A DNA stretch of 64,000 nucleotides from Halomonas citrativorans (GTDB taxonomy: Bacteria; Pseudomonadota; Gammaproteobacteria; Pseudomonadales; Halomonadaceae). The translations under genes were made by a program, and so were the position numbers. Shown here in pieces: positions 1 through 9,323 of the stretch (within the stretch, counting starts at the first letter, position 1; each line of letters begins with the position of its first letter). The notes beneath the pieces are model-generated. The model was not told where the DNA came from and searched no databases. It saw nothing but the letters and a program-made list of their open reading frames with translations. The stretch covers positions 42,218 to 106,217 of the forward strand of contig NZ_FUKM01000058.1 in the NCBI RefSeq assembly GCF_900163645.1, in the 5' to 3' direction.

Positions 1-1
1 C

Positions 2-1258
2 CAGCTGGGAAGCATCTTAGGCGTCTCCAGTAGCGGCTTCACGCTCATTGAGCGTGTGATAACGCTACTCCCCAACCTGCCTCAATTTAACCCCTACACA
101 TTTGCGATTGGTACAGGCACGCTGGTATTTCTTATTGCCATGCGTCGCTATGGGAAGCAAACGTTTAGCGTACTGGGCCTTCCTGCCGCACTTACTGACT
201 TAATCACCAAGGCGGGGCCTGTTTTTGCCGTCGTTACAACCACGTTCATTACCTGGCATTGGCAACTCACAGAGGCAGGCGTTGAGGTAGTAGGCGCTAT
301 TCCGAGCGGCTTACCAGCGCTTAGCTTTCCGTGGGCGGACGCCTCCTTATGGCGGACATTGTTGATTCCGGCACTGCTGATTAGCCTGGTGGGTTTTGTC
401 GAGTCCGTGTCCATGGGTCAAATGCTGGCGGCAAAACGGCGCCAGCGCATCTCACCTAACCAGGAACTGATTGGCTTGGGAGCCGCCAATCTGGCAGCGG
501 GTGTTACCAGTGGGATGCCGGTAACGGGGGGTCTTTCAAGGACGGTGATCAACTATGATGCCGGAGCCCAAACCCCAGCGGCCGGGGCGTTTGCCGCTCT
601 GGGCATTGCACTTATCACCCTATCATTTACCGGCTGGCTTTATTACCTGCCCATTGCCACCCTTGCCGCCACCATTACGGTGGCTATTTTAACGCTGGTG
701 GATATTCCCATGCTGCGTCAAACCTGGCGTTACTCGCGCAGCGATTTTTCTGCAATGGCCGTGACCATTTTATTAACGCTGGTCGAGGGGATTGAAGCCG
801 GTATTGTGAGTGGTGTTACATTATCTATAGCGCTATTTCTTTACCGCACCAGCCGCCCACACAGTGCGCTAGTTGGCCGGGTACCGGACACCGAACATTT
901 TCGTAATACCCACCGCCATAATGTAGAAACCATTAGCCATGTGGCACTGCTGCGTATCGATGAAAGCCTCTACTTTGCCAATGCTCGCTACCTGGAAGAT
1001 ACTGTTTATAACCTGGTGGCCAGTCATCCTGAACTTGAGCATGTGGTACTGATTTGTTCAGCGGTTAACCTGATTGACGCCTCTGCCTTGGAAAGTCTGG
1101 ATGCCATCAATTCGCGGCTCAAAGATTCCAACGTCAAACTTCATTTATCGGAAGTGAAAGGTCCTGTCATGGACAAGCTTAAAAAGAGCGACTTTCTGGA
1201 CGCTCTAACAGGTCGGGTTTTTTTGAGCACCTACGCGGCCTGGCGAGAGTTTTCGTAA
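2..1258 (+). CDS. SulP family anion (sulfate) transporter, C-terminal part
   Basis: The frame is open to the window edge, so the start lies upstream; about 418 residues are visible. The first part is made of hydrophobic membrane helices, including the stretch GMPVTGGLSRTVINYDAG, which is typical of the SulP transporter core. The last 110 or so residues (from about VALLRIDESLYFAN) form a cytoplasmic STAS domain, the usual C-terminal partner in SulP proteins. SulP carriers move sulfate, bicarbonate or other anions across the inner membrane; the substrate cannot be read here. A GTG at 56 could be mistaken for a start, but coding sequence continues upstream of it. A strong terminator follows, so it is the last gene of its unit. 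Confidence 0.9.
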   Translation, partial: QLGSILGVSSSGFTLIERVITLLPNLPQFNPYTFAIGTGTLVFLIAMRRYGKQTFSVLGLPAALTDLITKAGPVFAVVTTTFITWHWQLTEAGVEVVGAIPSGLPALSFPWADASLWRTLLIPALLISLVGFVESVSMGQMLAAKRRQRISPNQELIGLGAANLAAGVTSGMPVTGGLSRTVINYDAGAQTPAAGAFAALGIALITLSFTGWLYYLPIATLAATITVAILTLVDIPMLRQTWRYSRSDFSAMAVTILLTLVEGIEAGIVSGVTLSIALFLYRTSRPHSALVGRVPDTEHFRNTHRHNVETISHVALLRIDESLYFANARYLEDTVYNLVASHPELEHVVLICSAVNLIDASALESLDAINSRLKDSNVKLHLSEVKGPVMDKLKKSDFLDALTGRVFLSTYAAWREFS

Positions 1259-1282
1259 TTGACTTACTCTTCCAATCTTTTG

Positions 1283-1309
1283 AAAAGCCAGGTTTTTACC
1301 TGGCTTTTT
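1283..1309 (+). terminator. Intrinsic terminator after the SulP gene
   Basis: A perfect 11-bp stem (arms 1283-1293 and 1298-1308, loop TTTT) has a GC core and a T run on its 3' side. The mirrored A run means it could work in both directions. Confidence 0.85.
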
Positions 1310-1352
1310 GCATTTCAGATGAGTGTGTTTTTGGTCTGGATTGACAACAGCA

Positions 1353-1382
1353 TTGACATTTCCCCATTAGCTTACCTACTAT
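1353..1382 (+). promoter_or_regulatory. Candidate sigma70 promoter of the TAXI-TRAP operon
   Basis: TTGACA at 1353-1358 and TACTAT at 1377-1382 are 18 bp apart, about 90 bp before the binding-protein start. A second TTGACA lies at 1341. This is a sequence match only. Confidence 0.5.
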
Positions 1383-1469
1383 CACTTGACCACCAAGCAA
1401 AACCAAATACCGCACAGCAAAACACTAAGTAACCAAATGTAATTACAAACATAATAATGGAGCCTGCCA

Positions 1470-2630
1470 ATGCGCCCTTTTGCCCATCGTCTTCTCATTA
1501 CCGCCTTGCCACTTTCGTTGTTAAGTGCCGCTGTTGCCTACGCCAACGAGGTTGAATTGCCCTCCACCATGGCATGGACAGCCTACGGCACTAACTCAAG
1601 CGGTTACGCTCAAGCCGTGGCCATCGGCAATATGCTGCAAAACAAATACGACTCATCGGTGCGCATTCTGCCGGGAGACAACGATGTCTCGCGCATGACT
1701 CCGCTAAAGCAAGGGCGTGTTGACCTCTGTGCGTGCGGTATTGCCAGCTACTACGGCGCGGAAGGCGTGATGATGTTTGCCGATCGTGACTGGGGCCCTC
1801 AGCCACTGCGCGTGATTACCACGTCTACCGCCTCTTTTGGCCTTTCTCTGGCGGTGGCGGGTGATCTGGACGTTGAAACACCCGCCGACCTGGCGGGCAA
1901 ACGCATTGCCTATATACGCGGCGATGATGCGCTCAATAAAGGCACTGAAGCGTACTTAGCGTTTGGCGGGCTTACCTGGGATGACGTTGAACGAGTTGAT
2001 TACCCAGGCTACGGCCGCTCGTTTGATGGCATTATCGCCGGTGATGTAGATGCCTCATTTACCACTACCGTCACCCCGCCTGCCCAGCAGCTTGCCAGCA
2101 GCCCGCGCGGTATCAGTTGGCCGGTGCTCGACCCTAACGATGAAGCAGGCTGGGAGCGTATGGCGGCGGTGGCGCCTTATTTTCGTCCCCATGAAGCTAC
2201 GTCAGGCGCAGGCGGTATCAGTGCTGACAACCCAGTGCCTAGCGCCAGCTATCCGTATCCTATCGTGGTGGCCAATCAAGATCTGGATGACAATGTTGCT
2301 TATGGTCTGATCAAAGCCATGCAGGAGGATTTTGACGACTACAAGGATAACGCCCCCGGTGCGCTTGGCTATGCCTTGGATCAGCAGGATCTTCAATGGG
2401 TAGTGCCGTTCCACGACGCCGTGGTGGAGTACTACAAAGAGGTCGATGTATGGACCGATGAAATGCAGGCGCACCAGGATAATCTGGTTGAGCGCCAGAA
2501 CGTGCTGTTAGGCGCTTGGGAGAGTTTTATGCAGGATGCGCCCAGTGATGATGAGGCCTTTACTAGCGCATGGATGGAAGCCCGCGCCAGCGCATTGAGT
2601 GATGCCGGTTTCGAACCGATCTTCGAGTAA
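1470..2630 (+). CDS. TAXI family TRAP transporter solute-binding protein
   Basis: 386 residues. The N-terminus is a Sec signal peptide (basic start, hydrophobic core, cleavage near AYA-NEVE at about residue 25), so the protein is periplasmic. The mature part has the TAXI-family pattern: an early segment around TAYGTNSSGYAQA, then a two-lobed periplasmic binding fold with the LAGKRIAYIRGDDALN segment in the middle. Such proteins capture an organic acid and deliver it to a TRAP permease; the permease gene follows 70 bp downstream. The ATG is preceded by a GGAG-like site. The ligand is not known, but the next genes encode acyl-CoA oxidation enzymes, which suggests a carboxylate. Confidence 0.9.
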   Translation: MRPFAHRLLITALPLSLLSAAVAYANEVELPSTMAWTAYGTNSSGYAQAVAIGNMLQNKYDSSVRILPGDNDVSRMTPLKQGRVDLCACGIASYYGAEGVMMFADRDWGPQPLRVITTSTASFGLSLAVAGDLDVETPADLAGKRIAYIRGDDALNKGTEAYLAFGGLTWDDVERVDYPGYGRSFDGIIAGDVDASFTTTVTPPAQQLASSPRGISWPVLDPNDEAGWERMAAVAPYFRPHEATSGAGGISADNPVPSASYPYPIVVANQDLDDNVAYGLIKAMQEDFDDYKDNAPGALGYALDQQDLQWVVPFHDAVVEYYKEVDVWTDEMQAHQDNLVERQNVLLGAWESFMQDAPSDDEAFTSAWMEARASALSDAGFEPIFE

Positions 2631-2700
2631 TACGTCAGAAGGCGGCGCTCGCCGCCCTCTGCTGATTGACGGATCTTTCCATAACTCAAGATACCTCGCC

Positions 2701-4716
2701 ATGACAACAGATACTGCTCCTGCCAATCATCAGCAGGTTAAAGAAAAGATCAGCCAAATCCGTGAGCTGCCCTCGGCACTGCGCTGGGTTCCCGCCACCG
2801 TGACCGTCATTTTGATGCTGATGACGTTGGATTTCCTTTTCAACCTGGGTTTACTTACCTTTGTCACAGGACTGGAAACGCAATTTTATTACGCCGTGGT
2901 CGCGCTTCTGCTTCCCTTGGTTTTTCTGCTTTGGCCCATACGTAGCAGCCAGCAGGAGCAGCCTATCCCGTGGTACGACTACCTGCTAAGTGCCGCAACG
3001 CTAATCGTGGGTGGCTACTTTGTTGTTAACGCGGTGCCCATTCTGGAGCGCGGCTGGGCGTTCGACGCTCCGGAACTGGCGATCTATGCAAGCTATGCCT
3101 ACTGGCTATTGATCGTTGAAGCGGCCCGCCGGGCTGGCGGCTTACCCATCGCGATTATTGCGGGGGTGTTCTCACTTTATCCACTGGTGGCTGACATTGT
3201 CCCCGGGCCAATCCAGGCATTCCCATCCACTCTTGAACAAACCGCCATGTACCACACTATGAGTACCGAGAGCATCATGGGGGTACCACTACAGGCCTTC
3301 GCAGGTCTGGTAATCGGCTTTTTGGTATTTGGCGTTGTGCTGCAAAAAAGTGGTGGCGGCAAGTTTTTCATCAATCTGGCGTTTTCGCTGCTAGGCCATG
3401 TACGTGGCGGCCCGGCCAAAGTATCGATTTTCTCTAGTGGCCTGATGGGCTCCATGAGCGGTAGCGTCATCAGCAATGTACTCACTACCGGCGTTTTATC
3501 GATTCCTGCCATGCGGCGTATCGGCATGAGCCGCTCTTTTGCTGGTGGCGTTGAAGCCTGTGCCTCTACGGGCGGTGTGTTAATGCCCCCAGTAATGGGT
3601 GCCACCGCGTTTGTGATGGCGATGTTTCTGGATATTCCCTATTCGGCCGTCGCGCTTGCCGCCGTCATTCCCTCTATCCTTTACTTTTTAGGCCTATTTA
3701 TTCAGATAGACGCCTACGCCGCACGCCATGATATCAAAGGCCTACCTGCCATTGAGCTGCCCTCGCTTAAGCAGACGCTTAAAGAGGGCTGGTACTTTAT
3801 TTTCGTTTTCGCTTTGCTCGTCTGGATGCTGCTGGTCATGCAGCGCGAAGCCGTGGCGCCGTTCTACGCCACCGCCCTTCTGCTAGTGCTCAACCAGTTT
3901 TCCCAGCACAACCGCTGGGGCTGGAAGGACGTTACCGAGACGCTGTCATCGGCGGCCAAGCTGTTTGCCGAGCTGATTGCCATTCTGGCAGGCGTAGGCA
4001 TGCTGGTCGGCGCACTTTCGATGACCGGTCTTTCCGGCACCATCGCGAATGATTTCATTAATATCGCCGGGGGCAGCGTGCCCTTGCTACTGATTATGGG
4101 CGCCGTTACCAGCTTTGTGCTCGGCATTGGCATGACCGTCACCGCGGCTTATATCTTCCTGGCGGTAGCTCTGGCCCCGGCCTTGATTCAGGGCGGCGGC
4201 CTGGACCCCATGGCAGTGCACATGTTCATCCTCTACTGGGGCATGCTGAGCTTTATTACACCGCCGGTAGCGCTGGGGGCGTTTGCTGCCGCCACCGTTG
4301 CCGGTGCCCGCCCGATGGAAACGGGCTTACAGGCAATGCGCCTGGGTAGCGTCATTTACTTTATTCCGTTCCTGTTCGTGCTTAACCCGGCGCTAATTAT
4401 GCAGGGCACGCCGCTTACGGTCGTGGCCGTGTTTATCCAGGCGGTTATCGGCATCGTTTTGTTTGCCTCAGCAATGCAGGGCTATCTGATGGGCGTTGGT
4501 CGCCTGGGTTATGGCGCCCTGCAGGAGATCATTATTCGCAGTTTGATTCTTATCGCGGGGCTGTTGCTGGCATTACCCGGGGGTGGAATGGTGCCGCTGA
4601 GCCAATGGGAGCTAATCGGCCTGGCACTTGCCGCACTAGTGCCCGGCATTTTGTTGGCGCGCTTAAGCCAGCGGTATCATCATCGCTCTCACGCGCCGAC
4701 GGCCATAGAGCCGTGA
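2701..4716 (+). CDS. TRAP transporter fused permease (4TM-12TM), TAXI type
   Basis: 671 residues from ATG 2701 (MTTDTAPANHQQ). An in-frame start at 2599 exists but lies inside the binding-protein gene and gives a non-membrane leader, so 2701 is preferred. The protein is almost entirely hydrophobic helices. It has the DctQ-like small part first and then the DctM-like large part, with the conserved GSMSGSVISNVLTTG and ACASTGGVLMPPVMGA segments of fused TRAP permeases. It is a Na+-driven secondary importer in the inner membrane that works with the adjacent TAXI binding protein. It is the second gene of the two-gene operon. Confidence 0.92.
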   Translation: MTTDTAPANHQQVKEKISQIRELPSALRWVPATVTVILMLMTLDFLFNLGLLTFVTGLETQFYYAVVALLLPLVFLLWPIRSSQQEQPIPWYDYLLSAATLIVGGYFVVNAVPILERGWAFDAPELAIYASYAYWLLIVEAARRAGGLPIAIIAGVFSLYPLVADIVPGPIQAFPSTLEQTAMYHTMSTESIMGVPLQAFAGLVIGFLVFGVVLQKSGGGKFFINLAFSLLGHVRGGPAKVSIFSSGLMGSMSGSVISNVLTTGVLSIPAMRRIGMSRSFAGGVEACASTGGVLMPPVMGATAFVMAMFLDIPYSAVALAAVIPSILYFLGLFIQIDAYAARHDIKGLPAIELPSLKQTLKEGWYFIFVFALLVWMLLVMQREAVAPFYATALLLVLNQFSQHNRWGWKDVTETLSSAAKLFAELIAILAGVGMLVGALSMTGLSGTIANDFINIAGGSVPLLLIMGAVTSFVLGIGMTVTAAYIFLAVALAPALIQGGGLDPMAVHMFILYWGMLSFITPPVALGAFAAATVAGARPMETGLQAMRLGSVIYFIPFLFVLNPALIMQGTPLTVVAVFIQAVIGIVLFASAMQGYLMGVGRLGYGALQEIIIRSLILIAGLLLALPGGGMVPLSQWELIGLALAALVPGILLARLSQRYHHRSHAPTAIEP

Positions 4717-4792
4717 TGCAGCCTACGATACGTCAACTCATGATTTACATTGATACTCACCAATGCCACTAAACCAAGCACGGGAGCAGGCC

Positions 4793-6208
4793 ATGTCCGT
4801 TCATTATCAGCGCCACGGCGATATAGGCGTTATCCAAATTGCCAATCCACCGGTTAACGCCTTGGGTCAAGCTGTGCGCAGTGGCTTAATCAACGCGCTT
4901 GAAGAAGGCATCGCCGACGCAGAGGCTAAAGCGCTGGTGCTGCTAGCAGATGGGCGAACCTTTATTGCCGGGGCGGATATTCGCGAGTTTGGCAAGCCGC
5001 CTCAAGTGCCTCTTTTGCCGGATGTGATTGCTCAACTGGAAGCCTGCCCGAAACCCTTGATTGCGGCGCTACACGGCACAGCGCTCGGCGGCGGCTTGGA
5101 AGTAGCGCTGGGCTGCCACTACCGCACTGCACTGGAAGGCTCCCGCGTAGGGCTACCAGAAGTAAAGCTGGGCCTTCTGCCCGGCGCCGGAGGCACCCAG
5201 CGGCTGCCACGCTTAGTCGGCGTTGAGCGCGCGCTCGAGATGATTACTAGCGGGCGCTTCATTGAGGCTACAGAAGCGCTTGAGGCGGGTATCATTGATG
5301 ACATTAGCACCGCCAAGACACCGCTTGAAGCGGGTTTGTCAGCGGCACAAGCGGTATTATGCGGCCAACAAACACCGCGTATTACCGGCGCCCTGCCTGC
5401 CCCTGAGAGCAACCCGCAAGCGATTACCGATACGCGTGAGCGCCTTACCCGGGAAACGCCTGAACTTTTCTCACCGTTTCGCATTGTTGAAGCAATCGAA
5501 GCCAGCGTAACGGCCGACTCGCTTCAAGCCGGGCTGCGCCGCGAGCGGGAGCTTTTTGTCGCCTGCATGGACTCACCCCAGCGTGCGGGGCTTATCCATC
5601 TATTTTTCGCCGCGCGCAGCCCGCACATTGTACCTGGGGTCGAAAATGCCAGTGCCTTTAGCCAAGTGGCACTGATCGGCGAGCACCCACTATTTGAGCG
5701 CTTGCAAAAAGCCGCCCAACGGGCCGGTATTCAGTTAACCGGCTCTGCTAATGAAAACACCGAGCTGTGCCTTATTGCGCCGAAAAGCAATGCGGACCAC
5801 CCACTTCATATCACTACCATCACCCTTAACGAGATGGGCGCTCAAGGTGACGGCGACACCGCGTTAAGCCTGGTCGTTCCCCAAAGTGGTGATCTGGTGG
5901 AGCTGGTGAATCTAGGTGCTGAGCCGCTTACTCAGCAACGCGCCGCGCTTACACTCAAAGCCCTTCGGGCAAACGTAGTGGCCAGCCAGAAGCGCAGTCT
6001 GCTCAATACGCTCTACGAAGCGACTCAGCAAGCCCCAACCAGCGAAAAAAGCTCAGCGCTTGAACAGGCGAGCACCGACATTGCACAGCAGGCCTTTTGC
6101 TATCGCGAAAGCGATATCGATTTACTCGCGGTAGATGCGTTAGGCTACCCGCGTCACTTAGGTGGACCGCACCACCAGGCTGCGCTCTCAACGGCTAAGG
6201 ACGTCTAA
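4793..6208 (+). CDS. FadB/PimF-like crotonase protein with degenerate dehydrogenase half
   Basis: 471 residues from ATG 4793, chosen over ATG 4763 because a GGAGCAGG site lies just before it. Residues 1-200 are an enoyl-CoA hydratase (crotonase) domain with the oxyanion-hole region AGADIREF and both catalytic glutamates (Glu103 in GGGLE, Glu123 in GLPEV). Residues 210-280 match the linker helix of FadB-type multifunctional enzymes. From about 290 the 3-hydroxyacyl-CoA dehydrogenase part is shrunken: the GxGxxG NAD motif is gone ([11 protein letters not shown] instead), and the catalytic HFFNP stretch reads SLVVPQ. The distal end [14 protein letters not shown] still resembles FadB. It probably only hydrates enoyl-CoA. 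The neighbouring acyl-CoA dehydrogenase pair resembles pimeloyl-CoA (pim) clusters. An alternative is a structural role for the remnant half. Confidence 0.85.
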   Translation: MSVHYQRHGDIGVIQIANPPVNALGQAVRSGLINALEEGIADAEAKALVLLADGRTFIAGADIREFGKPPQVPLLPDVIAQLEACPKPLIAALHGTALGGGLEVALGCHYRTALEGSRVGLPEVKLGLLPGAGGTQRLPRLVGVERALEMITSGRFIEATEALEAGIIDDISTAKTPLEAGLSAAQAVLCGQQTPRITGALPAPESNPQAITDTRERLTRETPELFSPFRIVEAIEASVTADSLQAGLRRERELFVACMDSPQRAGLIHLFFAARSPHIVPGVENASAFSQVALIGEHPLFERLQKAAQRAGIQLTGSANENTELCLIAPKSNADHPLHITTITLNEMGAQGDGDTALSLVVPQSGDLVELVNLGAEPLTQQRAALTLKALRANVVASQKRSLLNTLYEATQQAPTSEKSSALEQASTDIAQQAFCYRESDIDLLAVDALGYPRHLGGPHHQAALSTAKDV

Positions 6209-6210
6209 TC

Positions 6211-7404
6211 ATGAACCTTACCTTTAGCCATGAAGAGCAGGCATTTCGCGCTCAGGTTCGCCGCTTTCTAGCCGATGCGTTGCCCGGCGATATTCGTAAG
6301 CGCGTGCGTCTGGGGCGCCACCTGCGTGCCGATGATCATCTGCGTTGGCAGAACATTCTTAGCGCGCAGGGTTGGCTAGCCGCTAATTGGCCAACGGAGC
6401 ACGGCGGCCCCGGCTGGGGGCCGGTCGAGCGGCATATATTCGATGAGGAGTGCGCCGCGGCTCATGCGCCGACGGTTGTGCCCTTCGGGGTTAACATGGT
6501 GGCCCCGGTTATCATGAAATTCGGCAGTCCTGAGCAGCAACAGCACTATCTGCCACGCATTTTGAACAACCAGGATTGGTGGTGTCAGGGCTACTCAGAG
6601 CCAGGCGCAGGCTCTGACCTGGCGGGCCTGAATACTCGCGCCGTACACGAAGGCGACCACTACATCGTTAACGGCCAGAAGACCTGGACCACGCTGGGCC
6701 AGCACGCCAACATGCTGTTTTGTCTGGTGCGCACCAACCCGGATGCCAAGAAACAGGCGGGCATCAGCTTTTTACTGATTGATATGCAGAGCCCAGGCAT
6801 TACGGTGCGCCCGATCATTACCCTCGATGGTGCCCACGAGGTGAATGAAGTGTTTTTAGACAACGTCCGGGTACCGGTTGAAAACCGCGTGGGTGAAGAG
6901 GGCCAGGGATGGACCTGCGCCAAGTTTCTGCTCACCCATGAACGTACCGGTATTGCCGGGCTGGGTCACGCCAAGCAAGCACTGCTTCATTTAAAATCGC
7001 TGGCCAGCCGTATCGAACATCGCGGCAAGCCTTTGCTGGCGCTACCCAGCTTTCGTTTGCGGGTTGTTAAGGCAGAGCTTGAACTCATGGCACTGGAAGT
7101 CACCAACCTGCGCGTGATTGCTGCCGCCCGGGATGGCGGCGCACCCGGCGCGGAAAGCTCGCTACTCAAGGTACGCGGCTCGGAACTTCGCCAGGAGCTA
7201 AGCGAGCTGACTCGGCGTGCGCTTGGACCGGCGGCGCTGCCCTTCTTTCCTGATTTTCTTCACGGCGACGCATCGCTGGATGACGTCCACGCGCAAAGCG
7301 CTTCCGCCAGCGCGCAGTATTTTAATCGCCGCAAGCTATCGATTTATGGCGGCGCCAATGAAATACAAAAAAGTATCGTCGCCAAAACTATTCTAGAAAT
7401 GTAA
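6211..7404 (+). CDS. Acyl-CoA dehydrogenase, large subunit type (PimC-like)
   Basis: 397 residues with the full acyl-CoA dehydrogenase fold: N-terminal helical domain, beta domain with the FAD/substrate motif YSEPGAGSDLAG (about 130) and WTTLGQHA, and a C-terminal helical domain ending IYGGANEIQKSI. The residue aligned with the usual catalytic glutamate of IYEGT-type enzymes is Gly380. This is common in subunits of paired dehydrogenases, so the active site may use another base or the partner. It starts 2 bp after the crotonase gene and the next dehydrogenase follows by 10 bp, so the three are co-transcribed. It removes hydrogens from an acyl-CoA and passes electrons to ETF. The pimeloyl/dicarboxyl-CoA link is inferred from gene arrangement. 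Confidence 0.88.
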   Translation: MNLTFSHEEQAFRAQVRRFLADALPGDIRKRVRLGRHLRADDHLRWQNILSAQGWLAANWPTEHGGPGWGPVERHIFDEECAAAHAPTVVPFGVNMVAPVIMKFGSPEQQQHYLPRILNNQDWWCQGYSEPGAGSDLAGLNTRAVHEGDHYIVNGQKTWTTLGQHANMLFCLVRTNPDAKKQAGISFLLIDMQSPGITVRPIITLDGAHEVNEVFLDNVRVPVENRVGEEGQGWTCAKFLLTHERTGIAGLGHAKQALLHLKSLASRIEHRGKPLLALPSFRLRVVKAELELMALEVTNLRVIAAARDGGAPGAESSLLKVRGSELRQELSELTRRALGPAALPFFPDFLHGDASLDDVHAQSASASAQYFNRRKLSIYGGANEIQKSIVAKTILEM

Positions 7405-7414
7405 GGACGTCACC

Positions 7415-8533
7415 ATGGATTTTGCTTTGACCGACGAGCAGCGCATGCTCGAAGAGACGCTCACCCGATTGGTGACTGATCAGGTTTCCCCCACACAGCG
7501 TCGCGCCATGCTGGATGCACCCTATCAAGAGCCTTCCACGCTTTGGCGTACCTTCGCAGAGCTTGGCCTGCTGCATATGCCTTTCAGCGAAGCAGAGGGC
7601 GGTTTAGGCGGCGATGGTACGGATCTCATGATTATCATGCAGGCGCTGGGCCATGGGCTGGTACCGGAAGCCTACCTGGCAGGTTTGTTGCTGCCAGGCC
7701 AGCTACTCGCCTTGACCTCAAACAGCGCTCAGCAAGCCCGCTGGTTGGCCCCACTCCTTGAGGGCAAACATCAATTGGCGCTCGCCTGGCAAGAGCAAAG
7801 CGCTCGGTACGATGCCTTTGCCGTATCTACCCAAGCCATAATGCACAGCGCTCAATGGCAGTTAACTGGCAGAAAAGATGTCGTGCTGAACCTGGAGGCC
7901 GCTGCCGCCTACTTGGTCACCGCTCGGCTGGAGAGCGGTACGTTAGGTCTATTCATCGTGCCTGCGGGCACGCCCGGCCTAGCTTGGCACCTCTACCGCA
8001 CCATGGATGATCAGGCCGCCGGCGATCTGACCCTTGATGACGTTACGCTACCGCTTGAAAACTGCCTGAGTGATGATGTCAGTGAGGCGCTGGCCGACGT
8101 GCTTGCTCTGGGCCGCGCGGCGCTATGTGCTGATGCCATTGGGGCGATGGAGGAAGTCTGCGATCAAACCCTGGCCTATTTAAAGGATCGTAAGCAATTT
8201 GGGCTACCGCTCGCGACGTTCCAAGCGCTTCAGCACCGCATGGTCGATATGCACTTACACCTTGAGCAATCCCGCTCCATGGCGATTTTGGCTTGCACCA
8301 GCCTGTCACTGCCCGCTGATGAGCGGGACTATAAAATTGCCGCTGCCAAGGCGTATTGTGGCGAGTCAGCACGCTTTATTGCCGAGCAGGCGATTCAGCT
8401 CCACGGCGGTATGGGTATGACAGAAGAGTGCCATGTGGCTCACTATGCCAAGCACCTGGTCATGTTTGACCACTATCTGGGCGATAGCGACTACCATCTT
8501 GAGACGGTAAGTGGCCAGCTAAGCGTTGCTTAA
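7415..8533 (+). CDS. Acyl-CoA dehydrogenase, small subunit type (PimD-like)
   Basis: 372 residues. It has the acyl-CoA dehydrogenase fold but a weakened beta domain: the usual SEPxxGSD segment is replaced by a diverged region (ALAWQEQSARYDAF). The C-terminal domain is well kept (DRKQFGLPLATFQALQHR, then AIQLHGGMGMTEE at about 325-340). This large/small arrangement suggests a heteromeric enzyme with the upstream gene, as annotated for pimeloyl-CoA dehydrogenases. The start ATG has an AAGGACG site upstream. A paralogue of unrelated substrate use is possible. Confidence 0.87.
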   Translation: MDFALTDEQRMLEETLTRLVTDQVSPTQRRAMLDAPYQEPSTLWRTFAELGLLHMPFSEAEGGLGGDGTDLMIIMQALGHGLVPEAYLAGLLLPGQLLALTSNSAQQARWLAPLLEGKHQLALAWQEQSARYDAFAVSTQAIMHSAQWQLTGRKDVVLNLEAAAAYLVTARLESGTLGLFIVPAGTPGLAWHLYRTMDDQAAGDLTLDDVTLPLENCLSDDVSEALADVLALGRAALCADAIGAMEEVCDQTLAYLKDRKQFGLPLATFQALQHRMVDMHLHLEQSRSMAILACTSLSLPADERDYKIAAAKAYCGESARFIAEQAIQLHGGMGMTEECHVAHYAKHLVMFDHYLGDSDYHLETVSGQLSVA

Positions 8534-8543
8534 GGAGCTTTGC

Positions 8544-9323
8544 ATGGCAGATAACATTAGCCAATTGATTAGCCTCAATGCGGCTGAAAACGGCATCGTC
8601 GAAGTTGCTATCAACCGACCAGACGTTCGCAATGCGCTAAATGAGCCTACCGCTCTAGCACTTAACGAAGCACTCTCAAGCGTGGCACAGGATGACCGGG
8701 TGCGCTGCGTAATTCTTTACGGTGCAGGTAGTGCATTTTGCGCTGGCGCAGACCTTGCCGAGTTTGAAAAAGCAGCCTCCCAGCCGGCCAGCGAGCGGCT
8801 TGAGACGCTCTTTTTACCCGCTTTACGCACATTAATGACGATGGACAAGCCGGTGATTGCGGCAGTCAGTGGTGCCGCAGCAGGCATTGGTGTTTCCTAT
8901 GTGCTCGCCAGTGATATGGTGGTCATGGGACGCTCGGCTTACCTTAAGCTCGCCTTTATCAATATTGGCTTGATTCCCGATGGCGGCGCCTGCTGGCATC
9001 TGGTGCGCCAGCTTGGCCATGCCGAGGCCTTTGAAATGGCTGCGCTGGCGACCCCCATTACTGCTGAACGCTGCATGGCGCTTGGCTTGGCCAATCGCGT
9101 TGTGGAAGATGATCAGGTGCTGGTGCAAGCCCGCGCGCTGGCGCAGGCATTGGTAAATCAATCCCCCAAAGCGTTAAGCGCAACCAAGCATGCACTGCGA
9201 GAAGCAGCGCAACATTCGCTTGGCGATACCATGAAATTAGAAGGGGAACTGCAGGATCAGTGCAAAGCATCCGATGATTTTCAAGCGCGTGTGGCGGCCT
9301 TTCGTCAAAGCCGCCGCAAATGA
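8544..9323 (+). CDS. Crotonase-superfamily enzyme (enoyl-CoA hydratase/isomerase, PaaG-like)
   Basis: 259 residues from ATG 8544, which has a TAAGGAG site; a start at 8526 would overlap the previous gene. The fold motifs NRPDVRNALN and AFCAGADLAEF are clear. Both glutamates that hydratases use are absent: the first position is Ser118 (AGIGVSYV) and the second is replaced in AFINIGLIPDGG. Asp146 of the IPDGG segment remains, the residue that PaaG-type isomerases use. An isomerase role (shifting a double bond in an enoyl-CoA) therefore fits better than hydration. It is the last gene of the plus-strand beta-oxidation run, and its last 19 bases overlap the convergent flavoprotein gene. Confidence 0.85.
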   Translation: MADNISQLISLNAAENGIVEVAINRPDVRNALNEPTALALNEALSSVAQDDRVRCVILYGAGSAFCAGADLAEFEKAASQPASERLETLFLPALRTLMTMDKPVIAAVSGAAAGIGVSYVLASDMVVMGRSAYLKLAFINIGLIPDGGACWHLVRQLGHAEAFEMAALATPITAERCMALGLANRVVEDDQVLVQARALAQALVNQSPKALSATKHALREAAQHSLGDTMKLEGELQDQCKASDDFQARVAAFRQSRRK

